6,316 nucleotides of DNA from Halobacteriovoraceae bacterium (lineage in GTDB: Bacteria; Bdellovibrionota; Bacteriovoracia; Bacteriovoracales; Bacteriovoracaceae): NCBI GenBank assembly GCA_018663815.1, contig JABJPQ010000340.1:1-6316 (forward strand), read 5' to 3'. The position numbers and the translations under genes were made by a program. Shown here one piece after another: positions 1 through 6,231 of this stretch. The notes under the pieces were generated by a model, which saw only the letters and a program-made list of their open reading frames with translations, made no database searches and was not told where the DNA came from. The first letter of the stretch is position 1, and every line of letters starts with the position of its first letter.

Positions 1-1
1 T

Positions 2-172
2 AATAGCAAAAGCTTTTATTTTATAATCACAGGTGGAATACCAACCAATTTTTCGAAGAAAAGCGATATTGATTTAAAGGACTTGATTGATGGTTTTATT
101 ACAAAACCATTTACTGAAGAGACCATTTACAGTGCTCTTTCTCAAGTTGATAATAAAGAATGGACTGCTTAA
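2..172 (+). CDS. Response regulator receiver domain, C-terminal end (5' truncated by window)
   Basis: Only the last 56 codons are present; the gene begins outside the window and ends at TAA 170-172. The peptide opens with a hydrophobic strand, SFYFIITGG, in which the Thr-Gly matches the conserved Thr/Ser at the end of beta-4 of CheY-like receivers. It continues through a helix (DLKDLIDGF) to ITKPF, the conserved Lys-Pro of beta-5, and a final helix (TEETIYSALSQVD). This order, T...KPF then alpha-5, is typical of two-component receiver domains, which take a phosphoryl group from a histidine kinase on an Asp lying upstream of this window. No output domain follows, so this is either a single-domain CheY-like protein or the receiver at the C-terminus of a larger protein such as a hybrid kinase. 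It converges with the lipoprotein gene, with 28 bases between the stop codons and no clear terminator hairpin. Confidence 0.72.
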   Translation, partial: NSKSFYFIITGGIPTNFSKKSDIDLKDLIDGFITKPFTEETIYSALSQVDNKEWTA

Positions 173-200
173 AGAACCATAAAAATAATCACCTATAAGA

Positions 201-764
201 TTATATCGAATTTAGCACTGACTCTTTTCCATCTACAACCCCACATTCCTCCTGCTCCAACCAAACCACATAAGGCCCCTTTGCCAAAGAAATTGTTCGT
301 TTAAAAAGCTTAGTCTTTAGAACGACAAAATCACTCACATCCTCAATCTTTGTCGCAACTCGAATAATACCATCATTACTTGATTTAACTTTTCCACTCT
401 CCATTGCAGACCTCCAACTCACAACATAATTCGACAAATAAGGAGTATAGTTTATTTCTTTACTCACTTTACACCTAAACTGAAACCTTGCGACTAATCT
501 GGTCTTTTTTTCTCTGGCGCAAACCAGTGTTTCAAAAATAAAGCTAGCGGGACTTAACTCACTCCCTATTTTTGCTTTACAACTTTTTTCAGAAATTTCA
601 ATACCAACACCAATTGCTTTACCAAGACCCTGTTCTTTCAACCTTTGTTTTTTATCATACACTTCTTCAGCGGAGTATCCCTCTCGAGTAAATTTGGGCT
701 CTAATACTCTGGGCTCATTCGCGCAACTACCAAGTATAATTAGGGAGATTGTTAAGACTATCAT
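201..764 (-). CDS. Small predicted lipoprotein, unknown function
   Basis: The product is 187 residues and belongs to no family I recognise. It starts with a short hydrophobic stretch (IVLTISLIILGSC) ending in a lipobox-like Leu-Gly-Ser-Cys, so Cys14 would be lipidated and the mature protein membrane-anchored. Four further Cys follow (in KSCKAK, LVCARE, FRCKVS and EECGVV), enough for two disulfides, which fits an extracytoplasmic location. The body is a mix of predicted strands and charged stretches. The chosen start is ATG 764; a TTG immediately upstream would add one residue. Further upstream the frame hits TAG and TAA, so the start cannot lie further out. Oddly, the signal has no Lys or Arg before the hydrophobic core. 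Eight codons upstream an in-frame ATG-CCT-AAG would have supplied a positive charge but is cut off by those two stops. There is no convincing Shine-Dalgarno. The gene lies 102 bases downstream of the heme protein gene on the same strand. Confidence 0.68.
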   Translation of the reverse strand: MIVLTISLIILGSCANEPRVLEPKFTREGYSAEEVYDKKQRLKEQGLGKAIGVGIEISEKSCKAKIGSELSPASFIFETLVCAREKKTRLVARFQFRCKVSKEINYTPYLSNYVVSWRSAMESGKVKSSNDGIIRVATKIEDVSDFVVLKTKLFKRTISLAKGPYVVWLEQEECGVVDGKESVLNSI

Positions 765-866
765 CAACTAAGTTTAGCAACTCTTAGGCATTTATCAATA
801 ACAAAGGTTTTAAATTGATTTTAAATAGTTAATAAATTTAGTGCTAACTCTTATGCTATATTGTTT

Positions 867-2162
867 TTACAACATCGATTTAAGTATATCCTTTTCGCAT
901 TTTTTAACTGAAGAACTAGGTTTCATTTTTTTAAATTTGAGTGCATTTTTTTTAAGTTTTTTTTCAACGCCATCTACAACCTTCATATACATTCCCCCAT
1001 ACCCATCCTGGGCCATATCAATTTGTGGATCCCATGCCCAGTCTTTTGGATTTAAACCAAGTTTTTTGGCTACATATTCAATTGAGAAGGCATCTAGGTT
1101 TTTACTTCCTCTTGCTTCTAAGGTTTTTTTAAGTTCTTCTTTTAGTGTATTCCTTGTATATTGCGTTTTCATTTTGGATAGCCTTAATCTTTGTTTTTTT
1201 AGCATCGTTTCCAACAAACCTTTGACATTTTTTTTAAAAAAATCTCTTTCATCTTCAGGCAAAGTTAGTAAGACTTCATTACTTGTCAGTGATTCAACGA
1301 CATCATCAAGGGTTCCATAATCCAGTTCTTCATCAGAGAGTTTTTTTAAAAACGCGACATATTTCTCTATTCCTGAACTAGTGACGAGATCATTTATTAC
1401 TCGTTCCTTATGTCTATCAGCGATCATTTTTCCAAATGCGGTATTAACATCAGATTGCCACATCGCATCCAAATCATCAGGCAAAGCCTTACTCACTAAT
1501 TTATGTTTCTTTAACTTATCCAGAATTTTCTGCTGAGAAACCCAATTATTTTTATCATGGTGATTTTCACCTATAACCCCTCTCCAAATTGGGTATCTTC
1601 CAGGCCATCGATAACGAAACCTTCCTTTTCCACCATGACAGTTTGAGCATTTTTTTTTCGAATCATGTTTAAAATACTCATTAGGGTCTTCAATATAATT
1701 TACTTTTGTAACTCCATACTCTGCTAATTCAATTACTTTTGGCTCTGCAATTTTTCCATTTGGCAAAGGCTCAGTGATTTCAATAAAACGAGTATCTTTA
1801 TCTTCTAGAGAGGTTGAAATAGTTAAAGTAAAGCCTGTTTTATTATCACTATAAACTAACCTTGGGTTTTCCTCACTTACACTTGAAGAGACTGAGGACC
1901 TAGACTTCACGACAAACTTTATCGACTCTTTGAACTTATTAGGTAGAATACTAAGTAGTTCTTCTCTCGTCTTAATATTGTTTTTTTCCATGTATTTTTT
2001 TAGCTTTTTCCAGCTTAGAGGCTCTGATAGGCCTCCCCTCGCACTCACATTTGCTGTTATGATGACTACTAGGACTAAGATACAAACCTTCAACACACTT
2101 GTTATGTGATGGAGTCGTTTAGCCTTATTTACGTTTGTTACCTCTTTTCTTAGCTTTATCAT
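867..2162 (-). CDS. Secreted cytochrome c-like protein with a single CxxCH heme motif
   Basis: The product is 431 residues. Residues 1-25 form a long basic n-region, 26-41 a hydrophobic core, and V-S-A before R42 is a plausible signal peptidase I site, so it is probably periplasmic. Cys172-Ser-Asn-Cys175-His176-Gly is a canonical CxxCHG site for covalent heme attachment, with H176 as proximal ligand. It is followed by an aromatic, Pro/Gly/Trp-rich segment (RYRWPGRYPIWRGVIG) that I recall only loosely from heme proteins of predatory bacteria. About 130 residues of strand-rich sequence precede the motif. The roughly 240 residues after it are helical and Lys-rich, and the protein ends with a lone Cys422. 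The heme domain is thus embedded in a much larger protein than a free cytochrome c (about 100 residues). Partner and reaction are unknown. The start is ATG 2162, with no Shine-Dalgarno but a sigma-28-like box 8 bases upstream. If that box is the promoter, the mRNA is almost leaderless; a downstream start cannot be excluded. Confidence 0.8.
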   Translation of the reverse strand: MIKLRKEVTNVNKAKRLHHITSVLKVCILVLVVIITANVSARGGLSEPLSWKKLKKYMEKNNIKTREELLSILPNKFKESIKFVVKSRSSVSSSVSEENPRLVYSDNKTGFTLTISTSLEDKDTRFIEITEPLPNGKIAEPKVIELAEYGVTKVNYIEDPNEYFKHDSKKKCSNCHGGKGRFRYRWPGRYPIWRGVIGENHHDKNNWVSQQKILDKLKKHKLVSKALPDDLDAMWQSDVNTAFGKMIADRHKERVINDLVTSSGIEKYVAFLKKLSDEELDYGTLDDVVESLTSNEVLLTLPEDERDFFKKNVKGLLETMLKKQRLRLSKMKTQYTRNTLKEELKKTLEARGSKNLDAFSIEYVAKKLGLNPKDWAWDPQIDMAQDGYGGMYMKVVDGVEKKLKKNALKFKKMKPSSSVKKCEKDILKSML

Positions 2163-2170
2163 CTATACTT

Positions 2171-2197
2171 TTATCGGAATTGTAGATGAAATAATTA
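2171..2197 (-). promoter_or_regulatory. Putative sigma-28 (FliA)-type promoter of the heme protein gene
   Basis: Read on the minus strand, TAAT (2197-2194) is followed by 15 bases and then TCCGATAA (2178-2171). The known sigma-28 consensus is TAAA-N15-GCCGATAA, so this matches 3 of 4 and 7 of 8 positions with exact spacing. The box ends 8 bases before ATG 2162, so transcription would start within a few bases of the start codon. The same arrangement precedes the kinase-like and pilin-like genes. Confidence 0.45.
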
Positions 2198-2268
2198 AAT
2201 GACTCTCTCAAAACCCGAGTAAACCCCATTTACAAAATATGCAATTTGAAGGGGCCTGCAATTCTAAA

Positions 2269-2294
2269 AGATAATTACCATAAAACAATTATCT
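2269..2294 (-). terminator. AT-rich hairpin after the kinase-like gene (weak terminator or operator)
   Basis: A perfect 8-base inverted repeat, AGATAATT / AATTATCT, encloses a 10-base loop. On the minus strand the 3' arm runs into TCTTTTAG, giving a short T tract. It lies about 30 bases after the stop of the kinase-like gene and about 70 bases before the sigma-28-like box of the heme protein gene, so it could end kinase transcription and insulate the next promoter. The stem has only one G-C pair, so it would be weak. A dimeric repressor site is an alternative. Confidence 0.35.
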
Positions 2295-2324
2295 AGCCCT
2301 GATCTTCTGCTCACCTTGAAAATC

Positions 2325-3704
2325 TTAATTGTTGCGAATAAGTGAGTTAATTACTTTTAACATACAATCGTGTTTAGGCAATGCCCTTGCCATCTTCATT
2401 CTTTCACTCGTGGAATAAAGTTTGTTGGCCGCAATTCTTGTTAAAGCGTTTCTATCAACTTCTGAAAGCTTACTTGTAGAAATGAGTAAGTTTAATTTCT
2501 CTGTTGCGAGTTTAGATATTCTCATAAAAGTCTTTCGAGTAACTTTTTGGTCAAGTATATGTGAATCGATTAATTTGTCTAGGTCTTCTATACTCTTAAC
2601 TTTACTCATCGATAGTTCAACGAGTTTTGCAAAATCATCATCAGATGATACTAAAGCAGATTTTATCTTTAATACCTCTTCTATTGATAAATTATATTTT
2701 TCAAATACCTCTGCAGTATTATGAAATGCTTCAAAGAGCTTTGATCTAAAAAAGTTTGTACTTTTCTCCGGATAGCTTGTGATTAACTCTATATACTCTT
2801 CTTTAGTTAAATGAGTAGTCGAACTAAGGCTTGTCAGTTCAGACTCGATTCTTTTTGCCCAATTAGCTTCTCGATTAAATAGGACCTTTCTCATTTCCTC
2901 TACTTTAAATTGTACTAACTTTATAAATTCTTTCTCTGTTTCACTCAGTCTACGTTTAACTTTCTCTTTTTTACCATACCATCTCCACTTCATGAGTGGT
3001 TCTCCTTCCGAATCAAGCTCAAGGAGGTATTTATTAAAAAAAGTTTTACTCATAATCGCTTGATCATCAATATTCTCAACTAATTTGTGATTTACATGCC
3101 AGTCAAGTAACACCCACTCATTTTTTTTAGGTGAATAAACCAATTGCTCAGCATGAAAGTCTCCGATTTGTTTAAAGTAAGCACTACGTTCAGCAAACTT
3201 CACAAGAGCTTTATATGCTTCTTTCAACTCTTCTTTAGAAATTCCTTCTGGGTGAGATAGTAGTTTTTTTAAATCAAATTTGTGATTAATTTTTTCGACC
3301 AAAATATATTGTTCATCATGACTTTCATGAATCCTAGGCACAGGAATTCCATACTCCTTCAACTTATTGTACCCATCAACAAAACTACCTAACAGTCTCC
3401 GACTAAATTTAATATCAAACTCTTTTTTCCCCCTTGGCAACCTGAGGGCATAGTCTTTACCATTTTCAGGATCTGTAACATCTAGAATAATAGTTGTGTC
3501 ACCATTACCAAGATATTTATTCACAACAAAAAAGCGCCCCTCACTAACAAAGATTTTATCACCGGCCTTAACAACCCCCTTTGAATATTTAAAATCGGTA
3601 CTATTATAACTTGCCTCATAAATTTAAATATCTTTTGCAAACACAGTTAAAGTAGCTGACAATAAAAGAAAGATAAAAATGAGAAGTAACTTTTTTTGCT
3701 TCAT
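2325..3704 (-). pseudogene. Secreted protein kinase/aminoglycoside-phosphotransferase-fold protein, interrupted by an in-frame TAA
   Basis: The frame opens at ATG 3704 with a textbook signal peptide (n-region MKQKK, Leu/Ile/Phe core, V-F-A before K24). Codon 27 (plus 3626-3624) is TAA, and the same frame then stays open for 432 codons. A GTG at 3524 (codon 61) could start a 399-residue remainder. That start would fall inside the first N-lobe strand, because the frame upstream reads GDKIFVSEGRFFV directly before NKYLGNGDTT, a glycine-loop-like segment.

Later landmarks, numbered from the GTG, are: YALRLPRG (25-32, Arg28 where kinases have Lys); GIPVPRI (59-65); the hinge-like ILVEKI (74-79); GDFHAEQLVY (121-130, catalytic-loop-like with Asp122 but Gln127 where Asn is usual); and LLDWH (139-143, Asp141 in the DFG position). 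About 250 helical residues follow. The substrate is unknown. The lesion may be a real recent nonsense mutation, a sequencing error, or bypassed by reinitiation. Confidence 0.7.
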
Positions 3705-3712
3705 ATACAACT

Positions 3713-3740
3713 TTATCGTCATTCACAGGAAGCTTCATTA
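3713..3740 (-). promoter_or_regulatory. Putative sigma-28 (FliA)-type promoter of the kinase-like gene
   Basis: On the minus strand, TAAT (3740-3737), 16 bases and GACGATAA (3720-3713) match the sigma-28 consensus 3 of 4 and 7 of 8, with the spacer one base longer than ideal. The box ends exactly 8 bases before ATG 3704, the same distance as at the heme protein gene. This supports ATG 3704, rather than GTG 3524, as the ancestral start. Confidence 0.38.
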
Positions 3741-3904
3741 GTTTACCTTAGATCGGCAACTCTAAACAAAGGTATGAACTTAAACAAAAAAATTTCAGAG
3801 CAAGGTTGTAAGTGTGTATTTTTAACAGGTTAGAAAGTTAAGACTTTTATAGATTCAATAAATTTGTTAAATTTAAAGTCTCAAACCTACATTAATGGAC
3901 TTGT

Positions 3905-5758
3905 ATGATCAGTTTAAAGACGCTTTCAAAAGAAGTTGCTAAAGAAAAAAGGAAAATAAAATTCATCAGTACTTTCGGTTATTTATATCCGATTGTAATC
4001 CTGCTGTTCATTATTCTCATTATTGGATTTTTAATCTTATTAATTGCTAATCGAACCGGTGGAACAAGATTACTAATTAAGCTCGTTATTATCATGTGTA
4101 TTTTTAGTTTTTATATTTTAAAGGCTTTCTTTGTTAAAATTAAACAGAGTGATAATAAAAGCATTCTTCCTGACAAATACAGATTAAAGTTCCAAAATTC
4201 TTTTAAAGCTTACTTTAAAGATTTAAAAATCTCCCATATCGAGTTTAATAATGATTTAAATGCAAGTATCACTCAAATTCCAACGGGTATCTTTGGAGGT
4301 TATCAAAACAGAGTTCAGATTGGGCTCCCTTTAATGATGACTCTCTCCAAAGCTGAACTCGCAACAGTATTATTACATGAGCTCGGTCATATTCAGGGAG
4401 ACCATGGAAAATCAGGGCACAAAGAATATTTAAGGTATCAAAGATACGAAAGAATTTATGCTGTTTTAGCAGAAAAAGCAGGTATTCTAGCTAAGTTTTA
4501 TAACTGGTATTTCCCTTACTACAGTCGAGTTTCTTTCTCTCTCAGACGATTAAATGAGTTCGAAGCTGATTCCTATGCTGTTTTAAAAACTGATAAACAA
4601 TTATTTGGAAGAACTTTGTTTAAGATCGCGGCTATAGATGAATTATTTAATGGTCAATACTTTGGTTCTGTGTGGTCAAAAACAAAAGAGGATAAGAATC
4701 CGCCTAAAAATGTTTATTCTTATTTTATCAAAAACCGTGCGCAGGTAGAAGAGAAACAAGCTGAGTTACTCCAAAAAATGGCCATGGATAACTTTGAAAA
4801 TGATCAAGAAACGGAGTTTGATTCTCACCCTAGTACAAAAGCAAGATTGAATGCCATCGGTTATGAGCTAGAACCGTGGACTATCAGTGAAAAAGCTGCT
4901 ATCGAAGAGGTATTTTCGGAGCATGAAACGCTAGAGATCATGGATATTGTTAACTCTCAATGGCTAGACTCCGTCAAGGCAGATTGGAAAGACCAGTACG
5001 AGTATTACCAAGAAGCAAAAAAAACAATCGAAAATTTTGAAAGTAAAGGTTTTGAAAATTTAAATAAAGGTGAAGCAATAGATTACCTAGACAAGAAAAT
5101 TCTTTTCTCGGACCAAGAAGAGTCAAAGCAATTATATGAGAATATTTTTCACAAATTTGATTGGTCAATTGCTGCTTACAACTTAGCCTTTATTGAAATT
5201 CATCAGCAAAACTATGCTAAATCTTTTGAGTATTTTAATATTGCCCTTAATGCTCGCCCGACATTGTTTGAAAATTGTCATCATGAAATTTCATTTTTAT
5301 GTTCAAAAATTTATCCTGATGACCCGGAAGAAGCGGACGTTCAGTACCAAAAGCTCTATACAGCGTTCTGCGAATTAAACCAAGTCAGTGCCCAGGATCA
5401 ATTAAACCCTGCCAAAATTAGCAACCTTAACAACGAATACTTCCTAGACTTTTTTCAAACTCGTCCAGAAGTAAAAGCATTATATCTTGCGGAAAAACCT
5501 GGAAAAGATGAGGACGAATTCATTTCTATTATTGGTATTGATTATAATCGTTATCACAACAATGTCCCAATCAGTGAAAAAAAATGGGAGGACAAATTTC
5601 ATAGTGAATTCGCTATTAAATATCCTCAATTTAAAAATGGTATTATTATTTTCTTTAATGGTCTAGACGATAAGACAAAAGATTGGACGAATTTGGCTAA
5701 TCAAGAAAATTTATTCTATAAAAATCAAAAAAAGAAAGGGTGGTTTAGTGGGAAATAA
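3905..5758 (+). CDS. M48-family membrane zinc metalloprotease with C-terminal TPR-like region
   Basis: The product is 617 residues. Two hydrophobic segments near the N-terminus (about 27-47 and 56-78) anchor it in the membrane. The peptidase core carries His158-Glu-Leu-Gly-His162, the HExxH zinc site with Glu159 as catalytic base. Glu218 in NEFEADSYA (the ExxxD motif, with Asp222) is the likely third zinc ligand. The SHPSTKARL segment (about 304-312) matches the usual 'HP...R' end of M48 domains. This combination resembles HtpX/Ste24-like M48 proteases, known for membrane-protein quality control. From about residue 390 the sequence is helical, and one stretch (AAYNLAFIEIHQQNYAKSFE and the helix after it) reads like a tetratricopeptide repeat; such repeats are found in M48 proteins of the BepA type. 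The last 100 residues are charged and end KKKGWFSGK. ATG 3905 is the only start, since TAA lies four codons upstream. The Shine-Dalgarno is weak (GGA, 5 bases before ATG). The gene is transcribed divergently from the kinase-like gene. Substrate is unknown. Confidence 0.87.
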   Translation: MISLKTLSKEVAKEKRKIKFISTFGYLYPIVILLFIILIIGFLILLIANRTGGTRLLIKLVIIMCIFSFYILKAFFVKIKQSDNKSILPDKYRLKFQNSFKAYFKDLKISHIEFNNDLNASITQIPTGIFGGYQNRVQIGLPLMMTLSKAELATVLLHELGHIQGDHGKSGHKEYLRYQRYERIYAVLAEKAGILAKFYNWYFPYYSRVSFSLRRLNEFEADSYAVLKTDKQLFGRTLFKIAAIDELFNGQYFGSVWSKTKEDKNPPKNVYSYFIKNRAQVEEKQAELLQKMAMDNFENDQETEFDSHPSTKARLNAIGYELEPWTISEKAAIEEVFSEHETLEIMDIVNSQWLDSVKADWKDQYEYYQEAKKTIENFESKGFENLNKGEAIDYLDKKILFSDQEESKQLYENIFHKFDWSIAAYNLAFIEIHQQNYAKSFEYFNIALNARPTLFENCHHEISFLCSKIYPDDPEEADVQYQKLYTAFCELNQVSAQDQLNPAKISNLNNEYFLDFFQTRPEVKALYLAEKPGKDEDEFISIIGIDYNRYHNNVPISEKKWEDKFHSEFAIKYPQFKNGIIIFFNGLDDKTKDWTNLANQENLFYKNQKKKGWFSGK

Positions 5759-5803
5759 ACAAATTATATTATTTTCAAGTATGAGTTGTACGAGAAAAAC
5801 TTC

Positions 5804-6130
5804 TTACGGTTCATCATTGACCTCTATAACTTCATCTGGATGATTTGCAACTCCAATATAAATTGAGTCCTTATCAAAGCCCCTTCCAAGTCTCATGTAC
5901 CCTTGAGTTAACTTACCATTAAAAAATTCTAAATTATCAAGCACCTCTCCCTCGTTATTAGACACAAGACTACCCAACATACTTACTAAACACACTTTAT
6001 CCACTGCCTTCGTTGACCCTACCTTTGAAGATGAAGAAAGAATATTACCCGGCCAAAGCAGTGCCATCGACATAATTACTCCGAGCAGAGTATCTAAGTT
6101 ACTAGCTTTTTTTCTTAATCTTGAGTTCAT
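5804..6130 (-). CDS. Small membrane-anchored or pilin-like protein, unknown function
   Basis: The product is 108 residues from ATG 6130; a TTG at 6151 in the same frame would give 115, but it overlaps the putative promoter. The N-terminus has a basic head (MNSRLRKKA) followed by SNLDTLLGVIMSMALLW, a single hydrophobic helix. This resembles a prepilin N-terminus: a basic leader, a small residue before the cleavage point, then a Leu/Val/Ile helix carrying an acidic residue early on (Asp in place of the usual Glu5, shifted by one). The remaining 75 residues are polar, with one Cys (DKVCLVSML), a Ser-rich linker, and a strand-rich end finishing PDEVIEVNDEP. I do not recognise the family. A plain signal-anchor protein is an equally good reading. 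The gene converges with the M48 protease gene, with 45 bases between the stops. It has no Shine-Dalgarno, and a sigma-28-like box sits 9 bases upstream. Confidence 0.6.
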   Translation of the reverse strand: MNSRLRKKASNLDTLLGVIMSMALLWPGNILSSSSKVGSTKAVDKVCLVSMLGSLVSNNEGEVLDNLEFFNGKLTQGYMRLGRGFDKDSIYIGVANHPDEVIEVNDEP

Positions 6131-6139
6131 ACAAAATAC

Positions 6140-6165
6140 TAATCGGCTCAAAACTCAAACTTTTA
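6140..6165 (-). promoter_or_regulatory. Putative sigma-28 (FliA)-type promoter of the small pilin-like gene
   Basis: On the minus strand, TAAA (6165-6162), 14 bases and GCCGATTA (6147-6140) match the sigma-28 consensus 4 of 4 and 7 of 8. The -35 side reads TTTAAAAGTTTG, close to the extended consensus TAAAGTTT. The spacer is one base short. The box ends 9 bases before ATG 6130. It is the best sequence match of the three such sites in this window. Confidence 0.5.
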
Positions 6166-6201
6166 AATGGAAGTGGTCTAAACTATTACGGAGTAAAAAA
6201 A

Positions 6202-6231
6202 TGGCGCGGCGTGAGGGATTCGCCCCCCGAC
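6202..6231 (-). pseudogene. tRNA 3' remnant (T-arm, acceptor 3' strand, CCA) with damaged T-loop
   Basis: This GC-rich island in an AT-rich region has the exact 3' geometry of a tRNA on the minus strand. The elements are CCA (6204-6202), a G discriminator (6205), a 7-base acceptor strand ACGCCGC (6212-6206), a T-stem 3' strand CCCTC (6217-6213) and a G run able to form the 5' strand (6228-6224). The loop between the stem strands is 6 bases (GCGAAT) instead of the universal 7-base TTCGAAT, so TT has become G. No GCGGCGT 5' acceptor strand or anticodon arm is found between here and the window end. A 7-base T run follows CCA. The G discriminator is common in serine tRNAs, but the identity cannot be assigned. 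It is probably a scar such as a former attachment site. Confidence 0.5.

Noticed and set aside
209..856. Three similar stretches of about 20 bases (209-230, 771-790, 835-856) around AATTTAG...ACTCTTA at gene ends.
   Set aside because: Pairs match at about 16 of 20 positions, or only with gaps. In an AT-rich window of this size many such pairs are expected by chance.
841..1320. Plus-strand open frame of 159 codons opposite the end of the heme protein gene.
   Set aside because: Its Phe/Leu/Ser-rich product is the typical antisense shadow of a Lys/Glu-rich gene. The opposite strand has a signal peptide and a CxxCH motif.
2422..2724. Plus-strand open frame of 100 codons within the kinase-like gene.
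   Set aside because: It is an antisense shadow, with no start signal and a low-complexity hydrophobic product.
3521..3626. Stop-codon reassignment as an explanation for the internal TAA in the kinase-like gene.
   Set aside because: Every complete gene in the window appears to end at TAA, so TAA works as a stop here.
3822..3853. Possible sigma-70 promoter for the M48 gene: TTAACA at 3822-3827 with TATAGA or TTTATA about 18-20 bases later.
   Set aside because: The -10 matches are only 3-4 of 6 and the spacing of the better one is too long. AT-rich DNA yields many such pairs.
3868..3900. TAAAGTCT upstream of the M48 start, resembling the sigma-28 -35 element.
   Set aside because: No GCCGATAA-like box follows at the required spacing.
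4974..5378. A minus-strand frame (5168-4974) and an alternative plus frame (5193-5378) inside the protease gene.
   Set aside because: Both lie wholly within the M48 coding region, with no ribosome site and no recognisable domain.
5759..5803. Searched the gap between the convergent M48 and small-gene stops for a shared terminator.
   Set aside because: The only pairing (around GTACGAG...CTTCTTAC) is two 3-base stems with a mismatch, too weak to call.
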